In this document: piece by piece, positions 15,126 to 23,661 of the stretch
Layout: each line of letters begins with the position of its first letter
Numbering within the stretch: position 1 is the first letter of the stretch
The notes under the pieces: generated by a model
The model's database searches: none
Seen by the model: only the letters and a program-made list of their open reading frames with translations
Told to the model about the DNA's origin: nothing
Program-made: the position numbers and the translations under genes
DNA from: Bacteroidales bacterium
Lineage (GTDB): Bacteria > Bacteroidota > Bacteroidia > Bacteroidales > ML635J-15
Assembly: GCA_003249955.1 (NCBI GenBank)
Contig: QKHS01000083.1
Span: 1 to 46,390, forward strand
Direction: 5' to 3'
DNA length: 46,390 nt

Positions 15126-17963
15126 TTATCGCTCAACTACAACTTTTTTAAGGACTATTCCGTTTGCCGATTGTATTTCGAGCAAATATATTCCTGTTGC
15201 CAGTCCGGAAATATCGACAGAATTTAAATTGCCTTCGTTGAGCATAATAATAGTCTTTCCCGAATAATCAATAATTTTTAATGATAATATTTCTGAGCCG
15301 GAAATTATTTCCAGAATATCTTTTGCCGGATTCGGGAATAATTCTGTTTCTGTCATATCTGTGTTTTTTATCATGGTAGAACCATGAACTGTAATACTCT
15401 GGCTATCGGTTTTTACAGAAGCAGGACATCCTTCGGTATAAGCTGTAAGCGTTACTGTGTAGCTTCCTTCATCGGTGTAAATAACATAAGGATTTACATC
15501 ACATGAATAAACATAGTTGTCAAAGTCCCACTGAAAACTTTCAGCATATTCCGATGTGTTTGTAAAATAAGCTATTGCATCAGGGAGATATAATTCATGT
15601 GAATTAACTTCAAAGTCAGCATCAGGTAAAAACTTCGCCTCGATAAAATCCTGATATTCAACACTGTCATTTTCAAATAAGCCGTAAGCAACCATTTTAA
15701 CATTGTAATATCCGCCTATGGGGAAATTTACTACCGGGTTTTCGTCTGTGCTGCTAAAATCTGATTCTCCTGAGAATGTCCAGTAATAGCTTAGTGCATT
15801 TGTTGAGAGGTTTGTAAAGTTTACCGGAGTATTAACACAAACTACATGCTCAGCGGTTTCAAAAGCAGCAACAGGAGCCGGTAAATATTCAAATTTAACT
15901 GCGTCGTAAGCTATTGAGTCGGAGCTTATTCCTGTAGAGTCGCCCAGATAAACCCGGAAATCCTGTCCGGGAACAAAATTGTAAACTCCGAGATCTGCCC
16001 ATTCGTCGTTATATTCATTCTGGTTTATCAAAACAGTAGTAGTTTCGTCACCGTGTTTAACTTTATAAGGAGCATTCTGAGCATTGGCACATGCCGACGG
16101 AATATATGCAGAAACTCTGTAATGTCCTTCATGAGTAAGTGTCGGAATCCAGTGTACCCAACAAATGTCGTTTGCTGTTGCTTCTGTTAATGTCCACCAC
16201 GCATGATCGTTGTACCCGGCATTCTGATCTCGGAAATACCTCATAGTAGATGTGTTTTCGCTGTTGTTCATTTCAAAACCGTGTTGATAATAAACATCAT
16301 CAATTATGGTGTCATTGTATGCGACTTCCTGATTATGAGCTGTTACTGTCCATGCGATTACCCCATAAGAACCGTTGTAATCAAGGTTTTCGTAGCCATT
16401 GTTGTAGCCTGGCCAGTCATAATAAGCTTTTTGACCGTCGTAGCTTGGCCATGAAGGGGTGTTCTTGTCCCCGTAAGGTTCGCTGAAGATTAAAGTGTGC
16501 TGGTCTTCAATATATCCTTTGGCGAGAATCAAATGGCCTGCACTGCTTAGCATTACGCACATAGGCAAAGGATATTGATTGTCAATCTCGGTAAGAACGC
16601 TTTCAAATGTAACTGAGTTATTCCATAATTGGGACGATTCAAAATAATGAAGTTCCATATAATTGCGCATCTGAGAATTTGGAGAACCCAGTCCCCACAT
16701 ATATCCATAACCGCCATAAGCAAGGTCTCCGCCGTCAGTATATTCAGATTCTGTAAAATAATGCTCATTCAGCCTGTATCGTGTGGAAACATAAGATCCG
16801 TAATAACTTGTATGCGGGAAAAGTTTGGTTACTGCTGTCGGCCACTTTGGCAATTTATTATAATAAGAAATTGCCATAATTGCGCATGTCGGAGCACATG
16901 ATCCATAGCCATAATGAGGATCGGGAGTGTCGTAAACCTGATGGGTATAAGGAACTTCGCCAGGAATCAGCACTTCGGATTTTGTTGATTTTACGTTAAA
17001 AAATGCAATGTTAAGCCCTCCATTATGTTTGTAAATCAATTCTGATTCAGACGTGTTTATGTTTAGCTTATAAATTTCACGTCCGCTGTATGTATTGTAA
17101 ATTATCTGTGAATCTGAAACAAAAACAGGCTGCATTTCAATCACATCGTTGGTGTTGGTAAGATTTACATGGACAGGATTTTTGTAATTACAAGTATAAA
17201 TTTCTGAATTTGTCAGGGTGTAGTTTTCAACTGTTGTGTTGTGAAAAATAATGTTTTCCGAATCGAAAGACCATTCAGGTGCAAGCCCGTAGCCAAGATC
17301 AAATATTTTATCAGTCAATATCTCATAAACATAGATTTTATCTGATTGGAAAAGGACTTTTTCTCCATCAGGTGAGAACTGAGGGTATGAACTCATTTTG
17401 TTTTCTTCGGATATCTGTAAAGTTTGGCCTGAATTCAGATCCATAAGCTTTATCCTGTCGTTAAATGAGTATGCCGCTTTACTGCCATCGGGAGATATTT
17501 CAACAATATTTGAATAATAGTCCAGATCATATTCTTTACGGGTTCCATGGCTTAAAATAATCAGTGTTTTACCTGATGTGAATGTTACTCCACCATTAAA
17601 AAATGCAGGCTGGCCGCAAAGATTTACAGGAGAATCAAGAAATTCTGTTTTGCCGTTTTCGATGCTAATAACTGCCGGGATTTGTCCGGCATCGCTGATA
17701 TGTTTATATCCGATAAATTTACCATCAGGCGAAACTGTGAAATATCTTCCGCAACCGGGAGATGAAACAAGAGTCTGCAATTCTCCGTTTTCAAGATAAT
17801 AAAGCGAATTGCAATAATTATTTGTAAATACATAACCGTTTAAAGCTGGTCTTACATTTATAAAATAACCTTGCTCTTCGGCAAAATATGCGTCGTCAGG
17901 ACGTGGTTGGCAAAAAACAGATATTGTTGCGAACAAAAAGAATAATGCATTAATAGTTTTCAT
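15126..17963 (-). CDS. secreted propeller/C39-like peptidase/PKD protein with T9SS sorting domain
   Basis: A large exported modular protein of 945 aa. I start it at ATG 17963, giving a clean signal peptide (MKTINALFFLFATISVFC), and ignore 13 upstream residues. Order: a TolB/WD40-like beta-propeller (about 25-320, with SPDGK and FSPDGEKVLFQS repeats); a C39-like papain-fold peptidase (about 335-520; Cys in YGSCAPTCAIM, His in HLILAKGY); a beta-sandwich resembling golvesin/carbohydrate-binding modules (about 560-690, HYRVSAYIP); two PKD-like domains; and a T9SS tail (LFPNPAKDI, ATGIYLLEI). Protease activity is likely, but the substrate is unknown. A -7-like box lies at 17992-17985. Confidence 0.8.
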   Translation of the reverse strand: MKTINALFFLFATISVFCQPRPDDAYFAEEQGYFINVRPALNGYVFTNNYCNSLYYLENGELQTLVSSPGCGRYFTVSPDGKFIGYKHISDAGQIPAVISIENGKTEFLDSPVNLCGQPAFFNGGVTFTSGKTLIILSHGTRKEYDLDYYSNIVEISPDGSKAAYSFNDRIKLMDLNSGQTLQISEENKMSSYPQFSPDGEKVLFQSDKIYVYEILTDKIFDLGYGLAPEWSFDSENIIFHNTTVENYTLTNSEIYTCNYKNPVHVNLTNTNDVIEMQPVFVSDSQIIYNTYSGREIYKLNINTSESELIYKHNGGLNIAFFNVKSTKSEVLIPGEVPYTHQVYDTPDPHYGYGSCAPTCAIMAISYYNKLPKWPTAVTKLFPHTSYYGSYVSTRYRLNEHYFTESEYTDGGDLAYGGYGYMWGLGSPNSQMRNYMELHYFESSQLWNNSVTFESVLTEIDNQYPLPMCVMLSSAGHLILAKGYIEDQHTLIFSEPYGDKNTPSWPSYDGQKAYYDWPGYNNGYENLDYNGSYGVIAWTVTAHNQEVAYNDTIIDDVYYQHGFEMNNSENTSTMRYFRDQNAGYNDHAWWTLTEATANDICWVHWIPTLTHEGHYRVSAYIPSACANAQNAPYKVKHGDETTTVLINQNEYNDEWADLGVYNFVPGQDFRVYLGDSTGISSDSIAYDAVKFEYLPAPVAAFETAEHVVCVNTPVNFTNLSTNALSYYWTFSGESDFSSTDENPVVNFPIGGYYNVKMVAYGLFENDSVEYQDFIEAKFLPDADFEVNSHELYLPDAIAYFTNTSEYAESFQWDFDNYVYSCDVNPYVIYTDEGSYTVTLTAYTEGCPASVKTDSQSITVHGSTMIKNTDMTETELFPNPAKDILEIISGSEILSLKIIDYSGKTIIMLNEGNLNSVDISGLATGIYLLEIQSANGIVLKKVVVER

Positions 17964-17984
17964 GGTTGTATAATTATAATTTAA

Positions 17985-17992
17985 CAAAAATA
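17985..17992 (-). promoter_or_regulatory. -7 promoter box of the propeller/C39 gene
   Basis: On the minus strand this reads TATTTTTG, matching TAnnTTTG, 22 bp before the chosen start codon. No convincing -33 element was found at the expected spacing. Confidence 0.4.
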
Positions 17993-18065
17993 ATAAAAAC
18001 AACGATGAATTACTAGTGTATGAGAACCAAAAATAATTTACTTACAAAAAACACAGATATGGTTT

Positions 18066-18596
18066 TTATTCAATAGATATAGTATTTTTTAAAAACTCCA
18101 ATGTCGTTGTATGTATTGTTCCATCACCTGTTTCAGTTCTAGAAAGCGTCATTTCTTCATTTGTAAGACGTATTATCTCAAGTGTAATTTTTTCTTCATT
18201 ATAATCAAGTATTATATTCTTTTTATCCTCGTCAAAATACCATGTAAAATATTCTGTTGCAGGTAAAGGATAATTCATGATTGTTATAAGAAAAAAGAAT
18301 TTCCCGTCTCCGTCATCTTCAAAGATTGCAATTATAGAATTAGTTTTTTTGGAAAAAGGAATTTCAAATAAAGGGAATAAAGAAGTATTTTCGTCCGGAG
18401 ATAACCATGAAATACTTGTCGGATCGACCAATACATTATTCATTTTTACCATTGATAACCCCCATGTTCCTGTAAGGCGTTTTTCAGGACTTCGCAATGA
18501 AAATGCCGGACCTTCTTCATACTTTTCACAGGAGCTTAAAAAGAAAGTTATTCCAAATATCAGAATCAAAACAATCAGAATATTTTTAACTTTCAT
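18066..18596 (-). CDS. lipocalin-like lipoprotein, paralogue 1
   Basis: A 176-aa lipoprotein. The signal peptide ends in SSC (C23, lipid-modified), then CEKYEEGPAFSL, and a beta-rich domain beginning KRLTGTW, which resembles Bacteroidota lipocalin-like lipoproteins. It is one of three tandem paralogues sharing SCxKYExGPAFSLxS and RLTxEEMxLxR-like blocks. The acidic/Lys residues after the Cys resemble a lipoprotein surface-export signal. Its ligand is unknown. A 52-bp gap separates it from paralogue 2. Confidence 0.78.
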   Translation of the reverse strand: MKVKNILIVLILIFGITFFLSSCEKYEEGPAFSLRSPEKRLTGTWGLSMVKMNNVLVDPTSISWLSPDENTSLFPLFEIPFSKKTNSIIAIFEDDGDGKFFFLITIMNYPLPATEYFTWYFDEDKKNIILDYNEEKITLEIIRLTNEEMTLSRTETGDGTIHTTTLEFLKNTISIE

Positions 18597-18648
18597 TTAA
18601 TTAGTTTAAAAAAGGTTTTCCGGTAAATAAATATACCTGGATTTTTAA

Positions 18649-19164
18649 CTATTTTTCGAATTCCAATTCGTATATTGTAGTTGTCCCGTCAATAGTTACG
18701 GTTCTTCTAAGGTTCATTTCTTCTTTTGTAAGACGTAATATCTCCAATTCGATGTTAGTACCATCATAATTCATTATTATATTTTTATCATCTGCATCAA
18801 GATCCCATGAAATGTATTCTTTCTGAGATACCGGAAATGTCATTTCACTCATGGAAAATATAAATACTCCGTCTCCGTCTGCTTCAAAAGTTGCATTTAC
18901 ATTGTTTATTTTCAGACTTTCAGGATCAATACCCCACTCATCAAGGTATGCAGTATCAACTTCTGTGAGAAGCCATTCCACATCTTTAAAATCAACCAAC
19001 TTGCCGTTTATTTTGGCCGCACTCAGATCCCATTCTCCTGTTATTCTTTTGGCAGCACTTTTTAATGAAAAAGCAGGGCCGTCTTCATATTTATTACACG
19101 ATGTCATAACAACAGATATTCCCAGCAGAATAGCCGCAATAATAAGGATGTTTCTTAATTTCAT
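18649..19164 (-). CDS. lipocalin-like lipoprotein, paralogue 2
   Basis: A 171-aa lipoprotein with lipobox MTSC (C23) followed by NKYEDGPAFSLKS and the KRITGEWDLS motif. It shares length, signal and C-terminal block (LEILRLTKEEMNLRR) with its neighbours. It probably arose by tandem duplication and has diverged well at the protein level. No partner gene reveals its role. Confidence 0.78.
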   Translation of the reverse strand: MKLRNILIIAAILLGISVVMTSCNKYEDGPAFSLKSAAKRITGEWDLSAAKINGKLVDFKDVEWLLTEVDTAYLDEWGIDPESLKINNVNATFEADGDGVFIFSMSEMTFPVSQKEYISWDLDADDKNIIMNYDGTNIELEILRLTKEEMNLRRTVTIDGTTTIYELEFEK

Positions 19165-19265
19165 ATTAGTAAGATTTAAAAATTTTTAATGTAAATATTG
19201 CAACCAAAGTAATATAAAAAATAATTCTATGCAAAAAATAATTCATTTGTTATTGTTTGTATAGT

Positions 19266-19306
19266 ATAAATGCTGTAATGTTTTGTCTAAACGTTACAGC
19301 ATTTAT
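19266..19306. terminator. long hairpin between lipoprotein paralogues
   Basis: ATAAATGCTGTAA (19266-19278) pairs perfectly with TTACAGCATTTAT (19294-19306). The stem continues inward through a G-T wobble and GTTT/AAAC to a TGTCT loop. There is no T-run on either side, so a processing, attenuation or mRNA-stability element is as likely as a terminator. It lies in the 277-bp gap after paralogue 3. Confidence 0.5.
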
Positions 19307-19441
19307 GAAGTAAAAAATGATTTGTAAGCTTTTGCTTCAATCAGATTGTTAAACAGAAATTAAATATTCTTAATGAACAGACCTCCTGTAGCACTTTGGT
19401 TAAACACATAAATATCTGCAGGAGAAATCTGATTTAAAGAA

Positions 19442-19966
19442 TTAATCTTTCTCTTTTTCAAATTCCATTTCAGTCACAGTAGCCGTGTTACCCTCAGATA
19501 TAGTGTTTCTGATCCAGAGCTCTTTGTTTGTAAGTCTGATAATCTCAAATGTCATAACCTCTCCGCTGATTGTAAGGTTAACATTTTCTTTTTTATCATC
19601 AAATGCCCATGTGAAAGCTTGCGTATAAGGATATGCAAGTCCCATAACACTTAATGTTATAGTAAAATTACCGGCTCCCTCTTTTTCAAATGTTGCTTTA
19701 ACAGAACTTACAGAAAGCTCTGAAAAATCGATCTCCATATCAGATAATGAATCTGTATCAACGTTGCCGAACATGGACATTAAATCGTTAAGATTTATTA
19801 CCGTGTCGTTAATCCTGGTTTCAGTCATAACCCATGTTCCTTCCAGTCTTTTGTTTGCACTAAGCAATGAAAAAGCCGGACCCTCTTCGTATTTGTTGCA
19901 AGAGGTCATTAGAAATGATACTGTGATAGCCACTGCTGCAATGATAAGAATGTTTTTTGTTTTCAT
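19442..19966 (-). CDS. lipocalin-like lipoprotein, paralogue 3
   Basis: A 174-aa lipoprotein with lipobox MTSC (C23), NKYEEGPAFSLLS and KRLEGTWVMTE, then the shared IRLTNKELWIRN block. It is first of the tandem trio in transcription order. A separate transcript is likely, since a strong bidirectional terminator lies just upstream (20024-20060) and a hairpin downstream. Function is unknown; ligand binding in the outer membrane or on the cell surface is possible. Confidence 0.78.
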   Translation of the reverse strand: MKTKNILIIAAVAITVSFLMTSCNKYEEGPAFSLLSANKRLEGTWVMTETRINDTVINLNDLMSMFGNVDTDSLSDMEIDFSELSVSSVKATFEKEGAGNFTITLSVMGLAYPYTQAFTWAFDDKKENVNLTISGEVMTFEIIRLTNKELWIRNTISEGNTATVTEMEFEKEKD

Positions 19967-20023
19967 TTTTGTAGGTTTAGTTGTGTTTAATAATTTTCTG
20001 CTAAATTATAAAAAAATTAAAAC

Positions 20024-20061
20024 AAAAAACAGATTCATATTTTTTGCGAATCTGTTTTTTT
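20024..20061 (-). terminator. bidirectional intrinsic terminator of the FISUMP gene
   Basis: A 13-bp perfect inverted repeat, 20024-20036 and 20048-20060, with stem core CAGATTC/GAATCTG flanked by A- and T-runs. On the minus strand it is followed directly by a run of T. It stands 37 bp beyond the stop of the minus-strand FISUMP gene, where a terminator is expected. Confidence 0.75.
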
Positions 20062-20096
20062 AGAAATTAAGACTTAAACTTTTAGAAAATAATATT

Positions 20097-21005
20097 TTAA
20101 ATTTTTATAAAATCGGCTTCGTGTATATTATTTTGTTTGTCTGTAAACTTAACTATATATGAACCTTTTTCAAAGTTTGAAATATCAATTATTACCGGAG
20201 ATTCTCCATCGTAATTCCCTTTATAAATCAATTGTCCGGCAATATTGTAAATATTAACAGAAATGCTACCTGCAATATTTTTAAGAATAATAAATTCCTG
20301 AGCCGGATTTGGGTATAATTCAAACGTTTGATTGTTACAATTGCCTGTTCCGGTATCAGGATTTTTTATGCATCGTACAGACATTCCGTCTTTTTTATCG
20401 TTGTCTGTAATGTACAAATATCCTGAAGATGGATCCATGTTGCTGTACCATGCATAAGAATCGCCTGTTTCGGTTCCTTGCCAAAAATACCCTTCATCTA
20501 AAATATTATAAAATACGCCATCGTATTTGCGGTATCCTCCGCCAAAAGCCGTAAACCCGCTTTCATTTGTTGCGTCGGTATTTGGTTCACCCCAATGTCC
20601 GGTACCGGCTTCTTTTAGTTTACTTGCAGCTACGCTTTGTCCGCCTAAATATGTTGTAAGAGTATTCCACTCGTCGTAGGTAGCAACATGCCAACCGGTG
20701 GGGCAAATATTTCTGGAATCTGCAACTGCATAAAAGTTATAAAGATTACCATACGTGTCACCGTAAGCCGGGTATTGACAATAAGAACCCGTAACTAAAT
20801 TACTCCATGCATTATTCTCTTCAACTAAATCGATGTCTGTGCCATCACTATATTTAGTCGTTTTCAGATTTTCTTTAGTCCACATCTGAGTTCCGATAGT
20901 AACAATATTATACTGATTACCATCAGCATCACTTACTGTCGTTTGTGCGTTACTGATAAAAGCGAATAACGCAAATACCAAAAATAGCAGAGATGTCTTT
21001 TCCAT
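20097..21005 (-). CDS. FISUMP-domain secreted protein with T9SS sorting domain
   Basis: A 302-aa secreted protein. A signal peptide (MEKTSLLFLVFALFAFISNAQ) is followed by a Fibrobacter succinogenes major paralogous (FISUMP) domain, recognisable from DADGNQYNIVTIGTQMW, KENLKTTKYSDG, CPTGWHVATYDEW and YWQGTETG, ending in GMSVRCIK. The last about 75 residues are a T9SS sorting domain (LYPNPAQEF, FEKGSYIVKF). The molecular role of FISUMP domains is not known. It is probably cell-surface attached or released. Confidence 0.85.
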   Translation of the reverse strand: MEKTSLLFLVFALFAFISNAQTTVSDADGNQYNIVTIGTQMWTKENLKTTKYSDGTDIDLVEENNAWSNLVTGSYCQYPAYGDTYGNLYNFYAVADSRNICPTGWHVATYDEWNTLTTYLGGQSVAASKLKEAGTGHWGEPNTDATNESGFTAFGGGYRKYDGVFYNILDEGYFWQGTETGDSYAWYSNMDPSSGYLYITDNDKKDGMSVRCIKNPDTGTGNCNNQTFELYPNPAQEFIILKNIAGSISVNIYNIAGQLIYKGNYDGESPVIIDISNFEKGSYIVKFTDKQNNIHEADFIKI

Positions 21006-21243
21006 TTTATTTTTGTCAGTGATTATCGTGCTGACTCCGCACTGTTTAATTTTAAATTATAACCCTGAATTTTGATTGCATCGAAACCCGATTACTGATA
21101 GAGTTTTTCAGGTTCCTGTTTTTCTGTTTTAAATACTATTATGATACATATCTGATAAACTGAGTAATGTTTTGTGCGAAGTCTAAAGTGTTTAAAAAAG
21201 CACAGACTAAAATGAAAATACTCTTTTTAATGGTTAAAAGGTT

Positions 21244-22167
21244 TTACATTTTATAAACTACAAAATAGACTCTTCCATCAGTTGCAGAACCATCCATATT
21301 TGTAACTTTTACAATCATTTTGCCTGATACCGAACCGCTTGAGGCAACTGTTCCTTCTGTAACAGTTGTTAAAACCGGAACGTATCCGAAATAAGTATAA
21401 GTTTCATCTGCAACAGTAACGTGATATATCCCGGTGCCTTCTTTGCTAACGCTAACATTCGCCGTAGAATTTGAAGCAGAAAGAGTGCCATCTGCATTTA
21501 TCATTCCATAAGCAATAGGAACAAGATTAGCTGTGTCTGTTGATGGTCTGTTTACTTTACCACTTAGTTTTACGTTACCATCAACATCTAATTTTTCTTC
21601 GGGCAATTCAACTCCGATACCAATACCACTTGATCTGACAATAAGTGAAGGTTCATCCGTCCAATATTCGCCATCATAAACCAGAACAGAACCGGTAGTA
21701 ATGTCTTCATAATTAACATACACATCCCAAAAAGATTCCCCAAAAACCGGGTTTGACAATTGCCCTGCATACTCTGAATATTTTGCATAAGGCACATCAG
21801 TAAATAAGATTGTTCCCATTTCTACATCATTTATAAATGTTGTCAATGTAATACGCTCATTTTTCCAATCTACCTGATAAAACTGAGTACCGTTAAGTGC
21901 GTCCCCCTGAAGTAAAACCAGATTCACAATTCCGAAGTCATCAGAATTCACGGTATGCTCTTCGGAATATAATTCTACACCCTCCCCGGAAGTTTTAAAA
22001 GAAAACCTGATGTCAAACTCCTGATTTGCGAGAATGTTACCATTTCCATCTCTTATAACTGCCTGATAATTTATTCCGTTGTCATATTCCCTTGTTTGAG
22101 ATATCGCAAAATTTGCGGTAAGTGCTAATATAAAAGCACAAAATAAAACTGATAATTTTAATTTCAT
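21244..22167 (-). CDS. secreted protein of unknown function
   Basis: A 307-aa secreted protein with signal peptide MKLKLSVLFCAFILALTANFAISQ, followed by the NYQAVIRDGNGNILANQ block common at the start of Bacteroidota secreted, tail-fibre-like proteins. A middle stretch with GIGVELPEEKLDVDGNVKLSG resembles the stalk-to-trimer region of fibre proteins. There is no T9SS tail. It starts 5 bp after the stop of the upstream T9SS gene, so the two are one operon. I do not recognise a catalytic motif. Confidence 0.7.
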   Translation of the reverse strand: MKLKLSVLFCAFILALTANFAISQTREYDNGINYQAVIRDGNGNILANQEFDIRFSFKTSGEGVELYSEEHTVNSDDFGIVNLVLLQGDALNGTQFYQVDWKNERITLTTFINDVEMGTILFTDVPYAKYSEYAGQLSNPVFGESFWDVYVNYEDITTGSVLVYDGEYWTDEPSLIVRSSGIGIGVELPEEKLDVDGNVKLSGKVNRPSTDTANLVPIAYGMINADGTLSASNSTANVSVSKEGTGIYHVTVADETYTYFGYVPVLTTVTEGTVASSGSVSGKMIVKVTNMDGSATDGRVYFVVYKM

Positions 22168-22172
22168 AATTC

Positions 22173-22667
22173 TTAATTTTTAATAATTTTTTGAACTGAT
22201 AATAACTCTCCGGTAGCACTCAGAATTTGCATAATATACTCTCCCGGATTTAGCCAGGCTACTTCAACTACATTGTTTCCCGTTATTTTCTGTTGCGAAA
22301 AAGCCAGAGAGCCTTTAACATCGAAAAGTCTGATAGAATAATTCTTAAGATCAGACTTAACCATAATAAAGTCGGTTCCAGGATTTGGATATACAGAAAC
22401 ATCTGCAGATTGTGCAGTAAAAATATTTACCATATTAAGACCTGATTGCTGGAAACCGGCTGTAACAATGTAGTCATCGTTTGCCATAGTAGCAGCAACC
22501 GGGTGTCCGATTGTTGCAGAGATTTTATAGCTCTCATTGGCCATGTCAAATGAATTTCCTCCGGATGATATTGCCTGACGTTCTATGTTTACCTGGGCAC
22601 TTAACCCGATATCCAAAAGGCATAAAAAGCCTGTGAGGATAAAGATTTTTAAACTTGCTTTTGTCAT
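22173..22667 (-). CDS. small T9SS-sorted secreted protein
   Basis: A 164-aa protein: signal peptide (ending GLSAQ), a short Bacteroidota module with IERQAISSGGNSF...SYKISATIGHPVAA and AGFQQSG, then a T9SS sorting domain (VYPNPGTDF, LNPGEYIMQI). Half of the protein is sorting domain, so it is a minimal cargo or an anchor unit. It is co-transcribed with the following 307-aa secreted protein; together they may form a surface structure. Confidence 0.75.
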   Translation of the reverse strand: MTKASLKIFILTGFLCLLDIGLSAQVNIERQAISSGGNSFDMANESYKISATIGHPVAATMANDDYIVTAGFQQSGLNMVNIFTAQSADVSVYPNPGTDFIMVKSDLKNYSIRLFDVKGSLAFSQQKITGNNVVEVAWLNPGEYIMQILSATGELLSVQKIIKN

Positions 22668-22910
22668 AATTACACATTTAAAATTTATGTAAATTTATAT
22701 GACTTAAACCTGATGTTTACGGCAAATTTGAAAGCGGGGATTTTGGATTTGAAAGTGTGGTATAAAACAGGAATTTGAAATTTACAGGTTTTATTAAGCG
22801 ATTTTTAAAGAAGGTTTTTTGCCCGAATTTGCTTTGTAAAAGAAATTACAGCGAAAAAAAATTGTTGCGCAGGAGATTATGAATGAGAGCAGACAGCAAA
22901 TACATTAAGC

Positions 22911-23654
22911 TTACAAGCTTTCCAGAATTTGTATCAGTCGTGCTTTTTTACGGTATGATACAGGAATTTCTTTGCCTGTTTTTAGAATAAGAAAGCCTCC
23001 GTCGGATTTATCCAGCTTTTTTACGTAATTAAGATTAACCAGATATGATGTGTGTGGCCTGAAGAAATTAAAATCCACCAGAATATCTTCATATTCCTTC
23101 ATGCCTTTGGACACAATAATCTCTTCGCCGCTGGCAAAAAAGAACGTGGTGTAAGAGTTGTCACTCTGGCAATAAACTATATCCGTAATTTCTACAATAT
23201 TAAATTCTCCGGCGGTCTTTAAAACAAGTTTTTTCGATTGCGAAGTTTTATCAAAATGATCAAAAAAGTTTTTCAACTGGCGTTCCAGATTTGATTTCTC
23301 ACGAACACTGAGAGCTTTATCAATTGCCAGACAAAGTTCGTTCTCATCTATCGGTTTAAGTATATAATCGAGAGCTGAGAATTTAATTGCCTTAATTGCA
23401 AAATCATTAAATGCGGTTGAAAAGATCAGTGAAAAGTTGTAAGGCTTAATTGCCTGCAGAACGTCAAATCCGGTTCCGTCTCCCAAATCAATATCCAGAA
23501 TAACAATGTCCGGTTTGCACGATTGCAATAACTCTATTCCTTCCTTCATTGAAGAAGCTTCACATATGTCGTTTAGTTCAGGATAATGGCTTGTAACAAC
23601 GTTTTTGTACAAATCCCTTATCTTTTTATCATCGTCAATTATTGCTAATTTCAT
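22911..23654 (-). CDS. LytTR-family response regulator
   Basis: A 247-aa regulator with an N-terminal receiver (acidic pair DDDKK, phospho-acceptor Asp in IVILDIDLGDG, Lys in YILKPI) and a C-terminal LytTR DNA-binding domain (IVYCQSDNSYTTFFF, FFRPHTSYLVNL). It follows the TPR histidine kinase gene by 7 bp and is its partner. The targets are not visible; no paired LytTR repeats were identified by eye upstream of nearby genes. Confidence 0.9.
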   Translation of the reverse strand: MKLAIIDDDKKIRDLYKNVVTSHYPELNDICEASSMKEGIELLQSCKPDIVILDIDLGDGTGFDVLQAIKPYNFSLIFSTAFNDFAIKAIKFSALDYILKPIDENELCLAIDKALSVREKSNLERQLKNFFDHFDKTSQSKKLVLKTAGEFNIVEITDIVYCQSDNSYTTFFFASGEEIIVSKGMKEYEDILVDFNFFRPHTSYLVNLNYVKKLDKSDGGFLILKTGKEIPVSYRKKARLIQILESL

Positions 23655-23661
23655 ATAAAAT

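Noticed and set aside
16203-16901. Plus-strand reading frames inside the propeller/C39 gene
   Set aside because: They are antisense shadows with no signal, motif or start context; the minus-strand frame carries clear domains.
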